A stretch of DNA of 64,000 bases from Actinomycetospora chiangmaiensis DSM 45062 (lineage in GTDB: Bacteria; Actinomycetota; Actinomycetes; Mycobacteriales; Pseudonocardiaceae). Both the position numbers and the translations under genes were made by a program. The notes below the pieces were generated by a model. The model was not told where the DNA came from. It made no database searches and saw only the letters and a program-made list of their open reading frames with translations. Location: the NCBI RefSeq assembly GCF_000379625.1, contig NZ_KB903217.1, positions 637,816-701,815 of the forward strand. Reading direction: 5' to 3'. Shown here one piece after another: positions 31,989 through 40,843 of the stretch; the stretch's first letter is position 1, and each line of letters opens with the position of its first letter.

Positions 31989-33014
31989 GTGAGCACGCAG
32001 AGGCCAACGCCGGTGAGCCTGATCCAGGTCGCCGGTCTCCCCATCGGTGACGAGGCCCTGGCGGCGGAGGTGTCGTCGGGCCTGGAGCAGGTGGAGGAAC
32101 TCCTGCGGCGGGAGGTGCACAGCGACTACCGCTTCGTGGCGGACACGTCGCTGCACCTCATCGAGGCCGGCGGCAAGCGGTTCCGGCCGCTGCTGACCCT
32201 CCTCGCCGCCCAGCTGGCGGGCGGCACGAGCTCCGACGTGGTCGTCGCGGCCACGTCGGTGGAGCTGGTCCACCTCGCGACGCTCTACCACGACGACGTC
32301 ATGGACGAGGCCGTGATGCGCCGCGGCGCCCAGAGCGCGAACGCGCGCTGGGACAACACCGTCGCCATCCTCACCGGCGACTACCTGTTCGCCCACGCCT
32401 CCCGGCTGGTGTCCCAGCTCGGCCCGGACGCGGTGCGGATCATCGCCGAGACGTTCGCCGAGCTGGTCACCGGCCAGATGCGGGAGACCCGCGGGGCCCG
32501 CGGCGACGACCCGGTCGGGCACTACATGGCGGTCATCGCCGAGAAGACCGGCTCCCTCATCGCGACGGCGGGTCGGTTCGGCGCGATGTTCGCGGGCGCG
32601 GCGCCGGAGCACGTGGAGGCGCTGCGGCGCTTCGGCGAGATCATCGGCACGGCCTTCCAGGTCTCCGACGACATCATCGACATCGCCTCGCCGTCCGGGG
32701 ACTCCGGGAAGACGCCGGGCACCGACCTGCGCGAGGGCGTGGCGACGCTCCCGGTGCTCTACGCGCTCGCCGACGACGGGCCGGACGCCGACCGGCTGCG
32801 CGCCCTCGGGGTGGGGGAGAAGGAGATCACCGACGACGCGGTGGTCGCCGAGGCCCTCGACATCCTGCGGGCCTCCGACGGGCTCGCCCGCGCCCGGACG
32901 GCACTGGACGAGCAGGCCGACGCCGCCCGGGCCGAGCTCGCCGGGCTGCCCGCCGGGCCCGCCCGCGACGCGCTCGCGGCCCTGCTCGACTACACGGTCG
33001 ACCGGGTCGGCTGA
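31989..33014 (+). CDS. Trans-polyprenyl diphosphate synthase, probably for the menaquinone side chain
   Basis: 341-aa all-alpha isoprenyl diphosphate synthase that condenses isopentenyl diphosphate onto an allylic primer. First Asp-rich motif DDVMD at 102-106; second DDIID at 227-231; GGKRFRPLL at 61-69. The residues before the first Asp motif (VHLATLYHDD) lack bulky aromatics except Tyr, which fits a long-chain product. Its place beside the men genes, like grcC1 in M. tuberculosis, suggests it makes the C40-C45 menaquinone tail. The 3' end overlaps convergent rarD by 25 bp. Confidence 0.88.
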   Translation: MSTQRPTPVSLIQVAGLPIGDEALAAEVSSGLEQVEELLRREVHSDYRFVADTSLHLIEAGGKRFRPLLTLLAAQLAGGTSSDVVVAATSVELVHLATLYHDDVMDEAVMRRGAQSANARWDNTVAILTGDYLFAHASRLVSQLGPDAVRIIAETFAELVTGQMRETRGARGDDPVGHYMAVIAEKTGSLIATAGRFGAMFAGAAPEHVEALRRFGEIIGTAFQVSDDIIDIASPSGDSGKTPGTDLREGVATLPVLYALADDGPDADRLRALGVGEKEITDDAVVAEALDILRASDGLARARTALDEQADAARAELAGLPAGPARDALAALLDYTVDRVG

Positions 33015-33943
33015 GCCGGGCGGGCCCCGACGGGACCCGCGGCCCGGCGTCGGGACGCGGTCCACCCGTCGACGGCGAAGACCAGCAGCGCGAGCCACAC
33101 GAGCACGAAGCCGACCCACCGCGCGGGCGGCATCGGCTCGTGGTCGACGAACACGCCCCAGACGAACTGCAGCGTCGGGTTGACGTACTGCAGCAGGCCG
33201 AGGGTCGCCAGCGGGAGACGCTTCGCGCCGAAGGCGAACAGCAGCAGCGGGAGCGCCGTGACCGGGCCGGCCGCGACCAGGAGCAGGGTGTGGGCGGTGC
33301 CCTGCCCGAACGTCCCGATCCCGACGACCTGCAGCCACACCAGGTAGCCGATCGCGATCGGGCCGAGCAGGAAGCCCTCGGCGGTCAGCCCGGCGACCGG
33401 ACCCAGCGGGACGCGCTTCTTCAGCAGGCCGTAGAAGCCGAAGCTGCCGGCGAGCACGAGCGCCACCCAGGGCAGCGCGCCCGTCCCGGCCCAGAGCACC
33501 GCCACGGCCACCGTCGCGATCCCGACGGCGACCCACTGGACACGCCGCAACCGCTCGCCGAGGATCACCACGGCCAGGACCACCGAGACCAGCGGGTTCA
33601 CGTAGTAGCCCAGGGCGCTCTCCACGACGCGGCCGTGCGTCACGCCCCAGATGTAGACGCCCCAGTTCACCGTGATGAGCACGCTCGCGAGCGTGATCGT
33701 CAGCCAGGTCCGCGTGGTCTGCCCCCGCAGCTGCGACCAGCCCCGCACCGCGGTGAGGACCACGAGCATGCCCACGAGGGTCCACGCGATCCGGTGGGCC
33801 AGGATCTCGACCGACCCCGCCGGCGCGAGGAGCGGCCAGAACGCCGGGAAGGTGCCCCAGAGCACGTAGGCGCCGAGCGCCGCCACGAGGCCGGAGCGGG
33901 GTGGGCGGGCGGTGGGGTCGACGGCGGCGCGCTCCTCGGACAC
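32990..33943 (-). CDS. rarD: EamA/RhaT family transporter RarD
   Basis: 317-aa inner-membrane protein with ten predicted helices arranged as two EamA repeats. The N-terminal GLVAALGAYVLWGTFPAFWPLL and the conserved ALGYYVNPLVSVVLAVVILGE segment are typical of RarD, a drug/metabolite-type exporter with unproven substrate (chloramphenicol in some reports). Starts at GTG; a 7-bp palindrome lies about 22 nt upstream. Confidence 0.88.
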   Translation of the reverse strand: MSEERAAVDPTARPPRSGLVAALGAYVLWGTFPAFWPLLAPAGSVEILAHRIAWTLVGMLVVLTAVRGWSQLRGQTTRTWLTITLASVLITVNWGVYIWGVTHGRVVESALGYYVNPLVSVVLAVVILGERLRRVQWVAVGIATVAVAVLWAGTGALPWVALVLAGSFGFYGLLKKRVPLGPVAGLTAEGFLLGPIAIGYLVWLQVVGIGTFGQGTAHTLLLVAAGPVTALPLLLFAFGAKRLPLATLGLLQYVNPTLQFVWGVFVDHEPMPPARWVGFVLVWLALLVFAVDGWTASRRRAAGPVGARPAQPTRSTV

Positions 33944-33964
33944 GACCCGAGCCCATCACGGGAT

Positions 33965-33981
33965 AGGTGCGCTACGCACCT
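33965..33981. promoter_or_regulatory. Palindrome upstream of rarD
   Basis: AGGTGCG-CTA-CGCACCT, a perfect 7-bp inverted repeat, 22 nt before the rarD start. Its position fits an operator; it could also be a short hairpin ending the pseudogene unit. Confidence 0.35.
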
Positions 33982-34059
33982 GCTATTCGCCACAGGGTGG
34001 CAGGTTCAGCGCCGCCGGCCGTCCGCGAGCGTGACGCCGGGCCGCCCGCGGCGGCTGCC

Positions 34060-34658
34060 TCACGTCCCCCTCGGGCGGGAGGTCCCGACGCCGAGTGCGT
34101 CCAGCACCACCGCGTGCCCCACCTCCACGGCCTCGCGCAGGACCGTCTCGTCGGTCTCGCGCTGGTCGACGTCCGGGCTCCCCGCCGGCGGGCGCAGGGC
34201 GTGCACCGTGGCGGCGCACCGGCCGCGCAGGTCCTCCTCGTCGGCCAGCTGGCGTTCGTAACGGTCCCGCCAGGCCGCGGCGGCGCCCGGGGTGCTGCGG
34301 GCCAGCACGAGGCGCGCGAGCAGGTCCCCGGACCGCCACGGCGGGCGCACCGGGTCGTCCTCCCGACGGGTGCGCAGCAGGAGCACGTGCGTCATGCCCT
34401 GGGCCAGCGGCGTCCGGTACGGCAGCGTCTCGGCGAGCCGAGCGCCATCCCGCCCGACAACGTGGCCCGCGCGCCCCCGCCCTCGATCGCCAGCGCGACC
34501 CGGTACCCGTCGTCGCGATCGCCCCGCTCACGGCGGGCCCGCAGGATCTCGATCACCGGGTGCACGTCGTCGTGTTCGGGCGTCGGCGTCGCCCGGATCG
34601 GCGGGACGGGCGCCCGCGAGGGTGACGCGGGCAGGTTCCGCGGTGGCGGGACCTGCAT
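34060..34658 (-). pseudogene. Patatin-like phospholipase remnant, internally deleted and frameshifted
   Basis: The first part (34658 to about 34440) encodes the start of a patatin domain, ending in VALAIEGGG, the oxyanion-hole motif, then LSGGMAL. It then meets, in another frame, RLAETLPYRTPLAQGMTHVLLLRTR and a C-terminal helical region ending at 34060. Those two pieces normally lie about 200 residues apart, with the GXSXG nucleophile between them, which is absent here. I infer a large internal deletion plus a frameshift, so the product cannot be an active lipase. The family assignment rests on these motifs. Confidence 0.65.
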
Positions 34659-34690
34659 GGTGTGGCCCTTGCGGAAGGCCCGGAGACGAC

Positions 34691-34726
34691 ACGAGGCCGG
34701 CCCCCTCGGGAGGAGGCCGGCCTCGT
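34691..34726 (-). terminator. Terminator downstream of korAB
   Basis: 12-bp perfect inverted repeat (ACGAGGCCGGCC, 34691-34702; mirror 34715-34726) with a 12-nt loop, 10 nt after the korB stop. Confidence 0.65.
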
Positions 34727-34736
34727 CGTCGGGGGC

Positions 34737-35840
34737 CTACGCCTCCTGCTCCGGGGTGGGCATGACGGCCCAGGTGTCCTTGCCGGTCAGCAGCGCCTGG
34801 AGGTTGTCCCCCCGCTGCTCGGCCTGCTCCGTCGCGGCCTTCACCTGCGCGCGGGCGCCGTCGTCGTAGGTCGGGCGGTCGACCTTGCGGAAGATGCCCG
34901 TGACGGTGTGGGTGAGGTCCTGGTCCGACAGGCGCGAGAGCGCGAACGCCTGCGTCGGGTCCTGCTCGCCGGCGCGGTGGACGACGAGGGCGTCCTCGCC
35001 GACCTCGGCGACCGGCACGACCTTCAGCCCGCCGGACTCCGAGCGCACGACGCCGTACTCGCCGTCGTTGCCGAAGCGGATCGGCTCGCCGTCGACCAGC
35101 GGGATGAGCCGCTGCGCGACGTCGTCGCCCTTGCGCAGGACGTCGAACGAGCCGTCGTTGAAGATCGGGCAGTCCTGGAAGATCTCGACCAGCGACGCGC
35201 CGCGGTGGGCGGCGGCCTGACGCAGGACCTCGGTGAGTCCCTTGCGGTCGGAGTCCAGCGCGCGGCCCACGAACGTGGCCTCTGCGCCCAGGGCGAGCGA
35301 GACCGGGTTGAACGGGGCGTCGACCGAACCCATCGGGGTCGACTTGGTGACCTTGCCGACCTCGGAGGTCGGCGAGTACTGGCCCTTGGTCAGCCCGTAG
35401 ATCCGGTTGTTGAACAGCAGGATCGTGATGTTCATGTTGCGGCGCAGCGCGTGGATCAGGTGGTTGCCACCGATCGAGAGCGCGTCACCGTCACCGGTGA
35501 CGACCCACACCGACAGGTCCGGGCGCGACACCGCGAGCCCGGTCGCGATCGCCGGCGCGCGGCCGTGGATCGAGTGCATCCCGTAGGTGTCGAGGTAGTA
35601 CGGGAACCGGCTCGAGCAGCCGATCCCGGACACGAACACGATGTTCTCGCGCTTGAGTCCGAGCTCGGGCAGGAAGGAGCGCACCGAGGCGAGCACGGCG
35701 TAGTCGCCGCAGCCCGGGCACCAGCGCACCTCCTGGTCGGAGGTGTAGTCCTTCGCCTTCTGCGGGGCGTCGGTGGTGGGCACCAGATCGAGGCCACCCA
35801 GGCCGCCGACGGCAGGGTTGGGCAGATCGATGGCGGTCAT
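34737..35840 (-). CDS. korB: 2-oxoglutarate:ferredoxin oxidoreductase beta subunit KorB
   Basis: 367-aa thiamine-diphosphate subunit of KOR, which oxidises 2-oxoglutarate to succinyl-CoA with ferredoxin as acceptor. [4Fe-4S] ligands are visible in RWCPGCGDYAVL, GIGCSSRFP and QDCPIFNDG. The TPP-binding motif runs from GDGDALSIGGNH to LLFNNRIYGLTKGQ. The length matches Rv2454c of M. tuberculosis. ATG overlaps the korA stop by 4 nt. Confidence 0.95.
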   Translation of the reverse strand: MTAIDLPNPAVGGLGGLDLVPTTDAPQKAKDYTSDQEVRWCPGCGDYAVLASVRSFLPELGLKRENIVFVSGIGCSSRFPYYLDTYGMHSIHGRAPAIATGLAVSRPDLSVWVVTGDGDALSIGGNHLIHALRRNMNITILLFNNRIYGLTKGQYSPTSEVGKVTKSTPMGSVDAPFNPVSLALGAEATFVGRALDSDRKGLTEVLRQAAAHRGASLVEIFQDCPIFNDGSFDVLRKGDDVAQRLIPLVDGEPIRFGNDGEYGVVRSESGGLKVVPVAEVGEDALVVHRAGEQDPTQAFALSRLSDQDLTHTVTGIFRKVDRPTYDDGARAQVKAATEQAEQRGDNLQALLTGKDTWAVMPTPEQEA

Positions 35841-37759
35841 GCGGGAAGGTCCCCCTTCACGGCGTCGGTGAGGACGCCGGCGAGCTCTTCGGCCTGGAAC
35901 GGCAGGCCGGCCACCTTGGTGTACGAGCGCACGTCGACCAGGTACTTCGCGCGCAGCATCATCGCGAACTGGCCGAGGTTCATCTCGGGCACGACGACAC
36001 GGCGGTAGCGCGCCAGCACCTCGCCGAGGTTGCCCGGCAGCGGGTTCATGGAGCGCACGTGCGCCTGCGCCACGTTCATCCCCGCGGCCCGGACGCGGCG
36101 GCACGCCGCACCGATCGGGCCGAACGTCGAGCCCCAGCCGAGCACCAGCACCTCGGCCTCGCCCGACGGGTCGTCCACGGTGACGTCGTCGACCTCGATG
36201 CCGTCGATCTTGGCCTGGCGCAGCCGGACCATCCGGTCGTGGTTGTCGCCGTCGTAGGAGATCGACCCGCGGCCGTCGGCCTTCTCCAGCCCGCCGATGC
36301 GGTGCTCGAGACCGGCGGTACCCGGCACCGCCCACGGACGGGCGAGGGTGTCGTCGTCGCGCAGGTAGGGCCAGAACTCACCGGAGCCGTCGGGCGCGTT
36401 CGCCTCGGTGGCGAACGAGGTGGAGATGTCCGGCAGGTCGGCGACGTCGGGCACGTTCCAGGGCTCGGAACCGTTGGCGATCGCGCCGTCGGAGAGCAGG
36501 AACACCGGCGTCCGGTACTTGATCGCGATGTGCGCGGCCTCGATCGCGGCGGCGAAGCACTCGCTCGGCGAGGCCGGCGCGATGATCGGCACCGGCGCCT
36601 CGCCGTTGCGGCCGTACATCGCCTGCAGCAGGTCGGCCTGCTCGGTCTTGGTCGGCAGCCCGGTCGACGGGCCGCCGCGCTGCACGTCGAGGATCAGCAG
36701 CGGCAGCTCGAGGGCGACCGCGAGACCGATCGTCTCCGACTTCAGCGCCACACCCGGCCCGGACGTCGACGTGACCCCGAGCGCCCCGCCGAACGACGCG
36801 CCCAGCGCCGCGCCGATGCCGGCGATCTCGTCCTCGGCCTGGAAGGTGGTCACGCCCATGCCCTTGTGCTTGGAGAGCTCGTGGAGCACGTCCGAGGCCG
36901 GGGTGATCGGGTAGGTGCCGAGGAAGACCGGGAGCTTCGCGAGCTGCCCGGCGGCGACCACGCCGTAGGCCAGGGCGAGGTTGCCGGTGATCTGGCGGTA
37001 CGTGCCGGTGGGCAGCGCGGCCGGGGCGACCTCGTAGGTGACGGCGAACGACTCGGTGGTCTCGCCGTAGTTCCAGCCGGTGCGGAACGCGAGGATGTTG
37101 GCCTCGGCCAGCTCCGGCTTCTTCGCGAACTTCTCGCGCAGGAACTGCTCGGTGCCCTCGGTGCCGCGGTGGTACATCCACGACAGCAGCCCGAGCGCGA
37201 ACATGTTCTTCGCGCGCTCGGCGTCCTTCTTCGACATACCCGTCGGCTCGAGCGCGTTCCGGGTGATGGTCGCCATCGCGACCTGGTGCACCTGGTACGG
37301 CGCGAGCGAGTCGTCCTCGAGCGGGTTCGACTCGTAGCCGACCTTGGCCAGGTTCCGCTTCGTGAACTCGTCGGTGTTGACGATCAGGACCTGGCCGTGC
37401 GGCAGGTCCTTCAGGTTCGCCTTCAGGGCCGCCGGGTTCATCGCGACGAGGACGTCCGGCCGGTCACCCGGGGTCAGGATGTCGTAGTCGGCGAAGTGGA
37501 GCTGGAAGCTCGACACACCCGGCAGCGTCCCGGCAGGGGCGCGGATCTCGGCGGGGAAGTTCGGCAGGGTGGCGAGGTCGTTGCCGAACGCCGCGGCCTC
37601 CGAGGTGAACCGGTCCCCGGTCAGCTGCATCCCGTCGCCGGAGTCACCGGCGAAGCGGATGACGACACGGTGGGTCTGCCTGACCTCGGTCTGCCGGATC
37701 TCGCCGTGGGCCACCAGGCGGTCCGGGCGATCGGCCCCGACCTCGGTGTCAGTGCTCAT
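35837..37759 (-). CDS. korA: 2-oxoglutarate:ferredoxin oxidoreductase alpha subunit KorA (gamma-alpha fusion)
   Basis: 640-aa subunit with a gamma domain fused at the N-terminus (RFAGDSGDGMQLTGDRF, then FPAEIRAPAGTLPGVSSFQ) and the alpha domain from about residue 230 (GTYPITPASDVLHEL, FQAEDEIAGIGAALGASFGG, TSTSGPGVALKSE). Matches the architecture of Rv2455c. Together with KorB it provides an oxygen-tolerant branch of the TCA cycle that makes reduced ferredoxin. No ferredoxin gene is seen in the window. Its promoter region, 37760-37895, holds a long-spaced inverted repeat. Confidence 0.95.
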   Translation of the reverse strand: MSTDTEVGADRPDRLVAHGEIRQTEVRQTHRVVIRFAGDSGDGMQLTGDRFTSEAAAFGNDLATLPNFPAEIRAPAGTLPGVSSFQLHFADYDILTPGDRPDVLVAMNPAALKANLKDLPHGQVLIVNTDEFTKRNLAKVGYESNPLEDDSLAPYQVHQVAMATITRNALEPTGMSKKDAERAKNMFALGLLSWMYHRGTEGTEQFLREKFAKKPELAEANILAFRTGWNYGETTESFAVTYEVAPAALPTGTYRQITGNLALAYGVVAAGQLAKLPVFLGTYPITPASDVLHELSKHKGMGVTTFQAEDEIAGIGAALGASFGGALGVTSTSGPGVALKSETIGLAVALELPLLILDVQRGGPSTGLPTKTEQADLLQAMYGRNGEAPVPIIAPASPSECFAAAIEAAHIAIKYRTPVFLLSDGAIANGSEPWNVPDVADLPDISTSFATEANAPDGSGEFWPYLRDDDTLARPWAVPGTAGLEHRIGGLEKADGRGSISYDGDNHDRMVRLRQAKIDGIEVDDVTVDDPSGEAEVLVLGWGSTFGPIGAACRRVRAAGMNVAQAHVRSMNPLPGNLGEVLARYRRVVVPEMNLGQFAMMLRAKYLVDVRSYTKVAGLPFQAEELAGVLTDAVKGDLPA

Positions 37760-37800
37760 CGAGCGATCCAGTCCCTTCCTCGTCCTGCGTGGCGCGCAAC

Positions 37801-37838
37801 ATCACCACGTCAAACCTCCACGCTAACCCTGTGGTGAT
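37801..37838. repeat. Inverted repeat upstream of korA
   Basis: ATCACCAC (37801-37808) and GTGGTGAT (37831-37838) are perfect mirror copies 22 nt apart, in the 136-nt gap between korA and the next minus-strand gene. They could be paired operator half-sites or a terminator for the upstream gene. Confidence 0.35.
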
Positions 37839-37895
37839 CGGCGCAGTGGCCGGGTTCGTCACGGGTCACAGGGCTGGACCGAACAAGGAGCGACC

Positions 37896-38738
37896 TCACG
37901 ACCGCTTCCGCATCCGCGCGAGGCCCTCCGCGAACGCCGGCGACCGCAACGACGCCAGCTGGGGGCCGACCTCCACGGTGACGGCCTCGGCGTGGTCGGT
38001 GAGCGCGGACGTCGTGCGCACCGACGCCTTCGTCGTCACCACCAGGTCCCGCGGCGCCCGGGCGGAGACCCCCGCCATGCGCAGGGCCTCCACGACGACG
38101 GGCGTGTGCCCCTGCTCGGGGAGCTCACCGGGCACCCGGCGCAGCACGAGCCCGACCCGCTCGGCGGCGGCCGCGTCCATGGCCTCCCCGCCGAGCAGCA
38201 TCGCGAGGGTGGTCTGCTGGCCGACGAGGCGCTGGGTCATCCACGTCATCCCGCCGCCCGGGTGGATGCCGAGGCGCAGGAAGCCGGGCTCGAAGTGCGC
38301 GGTGTCGCCGGCCAGCCGGATGTCGGCGGCGAGCGCCATGTTGATCCCGGCCCCGACCGCGGGCCCGTCCACGGCGGCGATCGTGGGCAGCGGGCAGGCC
38401 GCGAGCCGCAGGAACCCGGCGTAGACCGCGCGGATCGCGTCCTCGCCGTCCTGCCCCGTGGTCGCCCCGACGGCGGCCAGCTCGTCGAGGTCCCCGCCCG
38501 CGCAGAACGCCGGACCACGGTCGGCCGCGCCGGTGACGACGACCGCGTGCACCCGCTCGTCGGCCTCCACCTCGTCGAGCACCGCCAGGAGCGCGTCGGA
38601 GAGGGCCCGACTCATCGCGTTGCGCCGCTTCGGATCGCGCAGGGTCAGCAGCGCGGTGACCCCGCTGCCCTCCCGCGCGCCCTCCGGCGCGATCCGCTCG
38701 AGCAGGACGTCCGGGGTGTTGTCTGCCACGGCCGCCAT
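37896..38738 (-). CDS. Enoyl-CoA hydratase/isomerase family protein
   Basis: 280-aa crotonase-fold protein. The CoA/oxyanion segment AFCAGGDLDELAAVG and the AAVDGPAVGAGINMALAADI helix are present, followed by FEPGFLRLGIHPGGGM. In classical hydratases the two catalytic Glu residues lie in GGCELA and PEI segments. Here the first is replaced (GAGINMA) and the second is shifted or absent, so hydratase activity is uncertain and another crotonase reaction is possible. Divergent from a thioesterase gene, with 27 nt between the start codons. Confidence 0.8.
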   Translation of the reverse strand: MAAVADNTPDVLLERIAPEGAREGSGVTALLTLRDPKRRNAMSRALSDALLAVLDEVEADERVHAVVVTGAADRGPAFCAGGDLDELAAVGATTGQDGEDAIRAVYAGFLRLAACPLPTIAAVDGPAVGAGINMALAADIRLAGDTAHFEPGFLRLGIHPGGGMTWMTQRLVGQQTTLAMLLGGEAMDAAAAERVGLVLRRVPGELPEQGHTPVVVEALRMAGVSARAPRDLVVTTKASVRTTSALTDHAEAVTVEVGPQLASLRSPAFAEGLARMRKRS

Positions 38739-38765
38739 CCTGCCCAAGACCGTTAGCGTGCGCTC

Positions 38766-39341
38766 ATGGCCGCGTCCCCCAGCCTGGAACTGCCCGCCGA
38801 CGCCACCGTCGCTCCTCGGAACGAGAAGGCGCCGGCCGTGGGCGAGCGCATCCCCGTGCACTCCGAGGTGTGCTTCGGCTGCGCCGACCTGCCCCACGGC
38901 CTGCGGCTGGAGTCCCGGGTGGCCGACGACGAGGCGGGTGCGGCGGCGGTCCGCAGCCGCATGGTGCTGCGCCCCGACCAGCAGGGCGCCCCCGGGCTGC
39001 TCCACGGCGGGCTGCTGACCGCCGCGTTCGACGAGGTGCTCGGCTCGGTGGTCGCGCTCGTGACCCGGCCCTGCGTCACCGCGCGGCTGGAGACGGACTT
39101 CCGTGCGCCGATGCCGATCGGGTCGACGCTGTGGCTGCGGGCCCGCGTCGAGGGCCGGGCGGGCCGCAAGCTGTACGCCGCCGGGACCGCCCACCTCGAC
39201 GCCGAGGACGGACCCGTCGTCGGGACCGCGCACGCGTTGTTCCTCAAGGTCGGCATGGAGCACTTCCTGCGCAACAGCCGCCCCGAGGACCTCGAGGCGC
39301 TCGGGGTCCCGGCGGAGCGGATCCGCGCCGCCCGCGCGTGA
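38766..39341 (+). CDS. PaaI-like hotdog-fold thioesterase
   Basis: 191-aa protein with the hotdog signature GLLHGGLLTAAFDEVLG at about residues 78-94, in which HGG and the Asp/Glu act in thioester hydrolysis, followed by beta strands ARLETDFRAPMPIG and KLYAAGTAHL. The N-terminal CFGCADLPHGL Cys pair is shared with THEM4/PaaI-type acyl-CoA thioesterases. The ATG lies 6 nt after TAGCGT (38754-38759) with no ribosome-binding site, suggesting a leaderless mRNA. The substrate is unknown. Confidence 0.8.
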   Translation: MAASPSLELPADATVAPRNEKAPAVGERIPVHSEVCFGCADLPHGLRLESRVADDEAGAAAVRSRMVLRPDQQGAPGLLHGGLLTAAFDEVLGSVVALVTRPCVTARLETDFRAPMPIGSTLWLRARVEGRAGRKLYAAGTAHLDAEDGPVVGTAHALFLKVGMEHFLRNSRPEDLEALGVPAERIRAARA

Positions 39342-39416
39342 GACGGGAACGCGCGGCCGCGCCCGGTCGTTGATCCGGGCGTACGACCTCCCGGACCGGC
39401 ACGAAAGGCGACGACG

Positions 39417-40247
39417 GTGCGCAACGGGCTCAAGACCGCCCTGCTCCTCGGAGCGCTCAGCGCGTTCATCCTGCTCATCGGCTCGTTGTTCGGGCGCGGC
39501 GGGCTCCTCATCGCCCTGCTGATCGCGCTCGGTGTGAACGGCTACTCGTACTTCTTCTCCGACCGCCTGGCCCTGCGCGCGATGCACGCCGTGCCGGTGA
39601 CCGAGGCCGAGCAGCCCCAGATGTACCGCATCGTCCGCGAGCTGGCGTCGGCCGCGCACCAGCCGATGCCCCGGCTCTACGTCAGCCCCACCGAGGCGCC
39701 CAACGCCTTCGCCACGGGTCGCAACCCGCGCAACGCGGCCGTCTGCGCCACCACCGGCATCCTGCGGCTCCTCGACGAGCGCGAACTGCGCGGTGTGCTC
39801 GGCCACGAGCTCTCCCACGTCTACAACCGCGACATCCTCATCTCCTCGGTCGCGGGCGCACTCTCCAGCGTGGTCACCTACGTCGCGCTCGGTGCGCAGC
39901 TCTTCGGCGGCAACCGGAACATCCTGACGACGGTGCTGCTGGCCCTCGTGGGGCCCGTCGCCGCCGGCATCGTGCAGATGGCGGTGAGCCGCACGCGGGA
40001 GTACCAGGCCGACGCCAGCGGCGCGCGGCTCACCGGCGACCCGCTCGCGCTCGCCTCCGCGCTGCACAAGCTGGAGTACGGCACGCAGGCCGCGCCGCTG
40101 CCGCCCGAGCCGCGGCTCGTGTCGCAGTCCCACCTCATGATCGCCAACCCGTTCCGGATGGGGGAGGGCATGTCGAAGCTGTTCTCCACGCACCCGCCGA
40201 TCGCCGACCGGATCGCGCGCCTGCAGCAGATGTCCCGTCACGGCTGA
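39417..40247 (+). CDS. htpX: Membrane-bound zinc metalloprotease HtpX
   Basis: 276-aa M48 peptidase of membrane-protein quality control. HELSH at residues 130-134 binds zinc; the third ligand is the Glu in [12 protein letters not shown]. Two N-terminal helices and two in the middle anchor it. The active site faces the cytoplasm in known homologues. GTG start with GAAAGG about 10 nt upstream. The C-terminal [11 protein letters not shown] motif is typical. Confidence 0.95.
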   Translation: MRNGLKTALLLGALSAFILLIGSLFGRGGLLIALLIALGVNGYSYFFSDRLALRAMHAVPVTEAEQPQMYRIVRELASAAHQPMPRLYVSPTEAPNAFATGRNPRNAAVCATTGILRLLDERELRGVLGHELSHVYNRDILISSVAGALSSVVTYVALGAQLFGGNRNILTTVLLALVGPVAAGIVQMAVSRTREYQADASGARLTGDPLALASALHKLEYGTQAAPLPPEPRLVSQSHLMIANPFRMGEGMSKLFSTHPPIADRIARLQQMSRHG

Positions 40248-40843
40248 TCCGCGACGACGTCGACGCCCACCAGGTCGGCGACGTGGAGGAACACGTCGTC
40301 GTCGAGGCCGTGGGCGTCCGGGATCCGGTCGAGGTGCTCGGTGCGCGGTGGGGCGCCGCCGGGCCGGAGCCGGTAGCGGCGCACCGCGCGGAGACGGAAC
40401 GCCCGGTCGGTCGCGGCGTGGGCCCGCAGGTCGACGTCGAGGTAGACCGAGCCCTCGACGTACACCGGACGTCCTGCCTGGAGGTCCGGCCGCGGGGTCA
40501 TGCCCGCGCAGTTGAGCGGGACCGACCGCCCGCCGACCACGAGCACCTCGAGGTCGCCCACCCCGTCGCCCTCGAGGGCGGAGACGGTGGTGACGTCGAG
40601 CACGCCGGAGGCGACCACGGTGCCGTACTCGTCGAGGTCCCAGAGCCGGGCGGGTCGGCAGCGGAGCCCGTCGACCTCGCTCGCGTAGATCATGGGCGTC
40701 ACGTGCACGACGTCCCCGACCGCCGCGACGGGCAGCGCCCCCTCGCGAAGGTGGTGGGGGAGCAGCTGCACGGTGGTGACCTCCCGGCGGCGGGCCTCGT
40801 CCCGCGAGCTCCAGCCGCCGCACCGGTGCGCCGCGGCGGTCAC
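40238..40843 (-). CDS. Unrecognised protein, downstream copy of a tandem paralogous pair
   Basis: 201-aa soluble protein that I cannot assign. It shares an order of blocks with its upstream neighbour: [11 protein letters not shown], then [12 protein letters not shown], then [42 protein letters not shown], and a C-terminal [11 protein letters not shown]. There is no signal peptide or membrane segment. It is rich in beta-strand-like patterns with few Cys. The GTG overlaps the stop of the upstream copy by 4 nt, so the pair is translationally coupled. Its 3' end overlaps the end of htpX by 10 bp. Confidence 0.7.
   Translation of the reverse strand: MTAAAHRCGGWSSRDEARRREVTTVQLLPHHLREGALPVAAVGDVVHVTPMIYASEVDGLRCRPARLWDLDEYGTVVASGVLDVTTVSALEGDGVGDLEVLVVGGRSVPLNCAGMTPRPDLQAGRPVYVEGSVYLDVDLRAHAATDRAFRLRAVRRYRLRPGGAPPRTEHLDRIPDAHGLDDDVFLHVADLVGVDVVADQP

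Noticed and set aside
34060-34658. Two separate small genes in place of the patatin remnant
   Set aside because: Both pieces match different parts of one patatin protein, so a broken gene is simpler.
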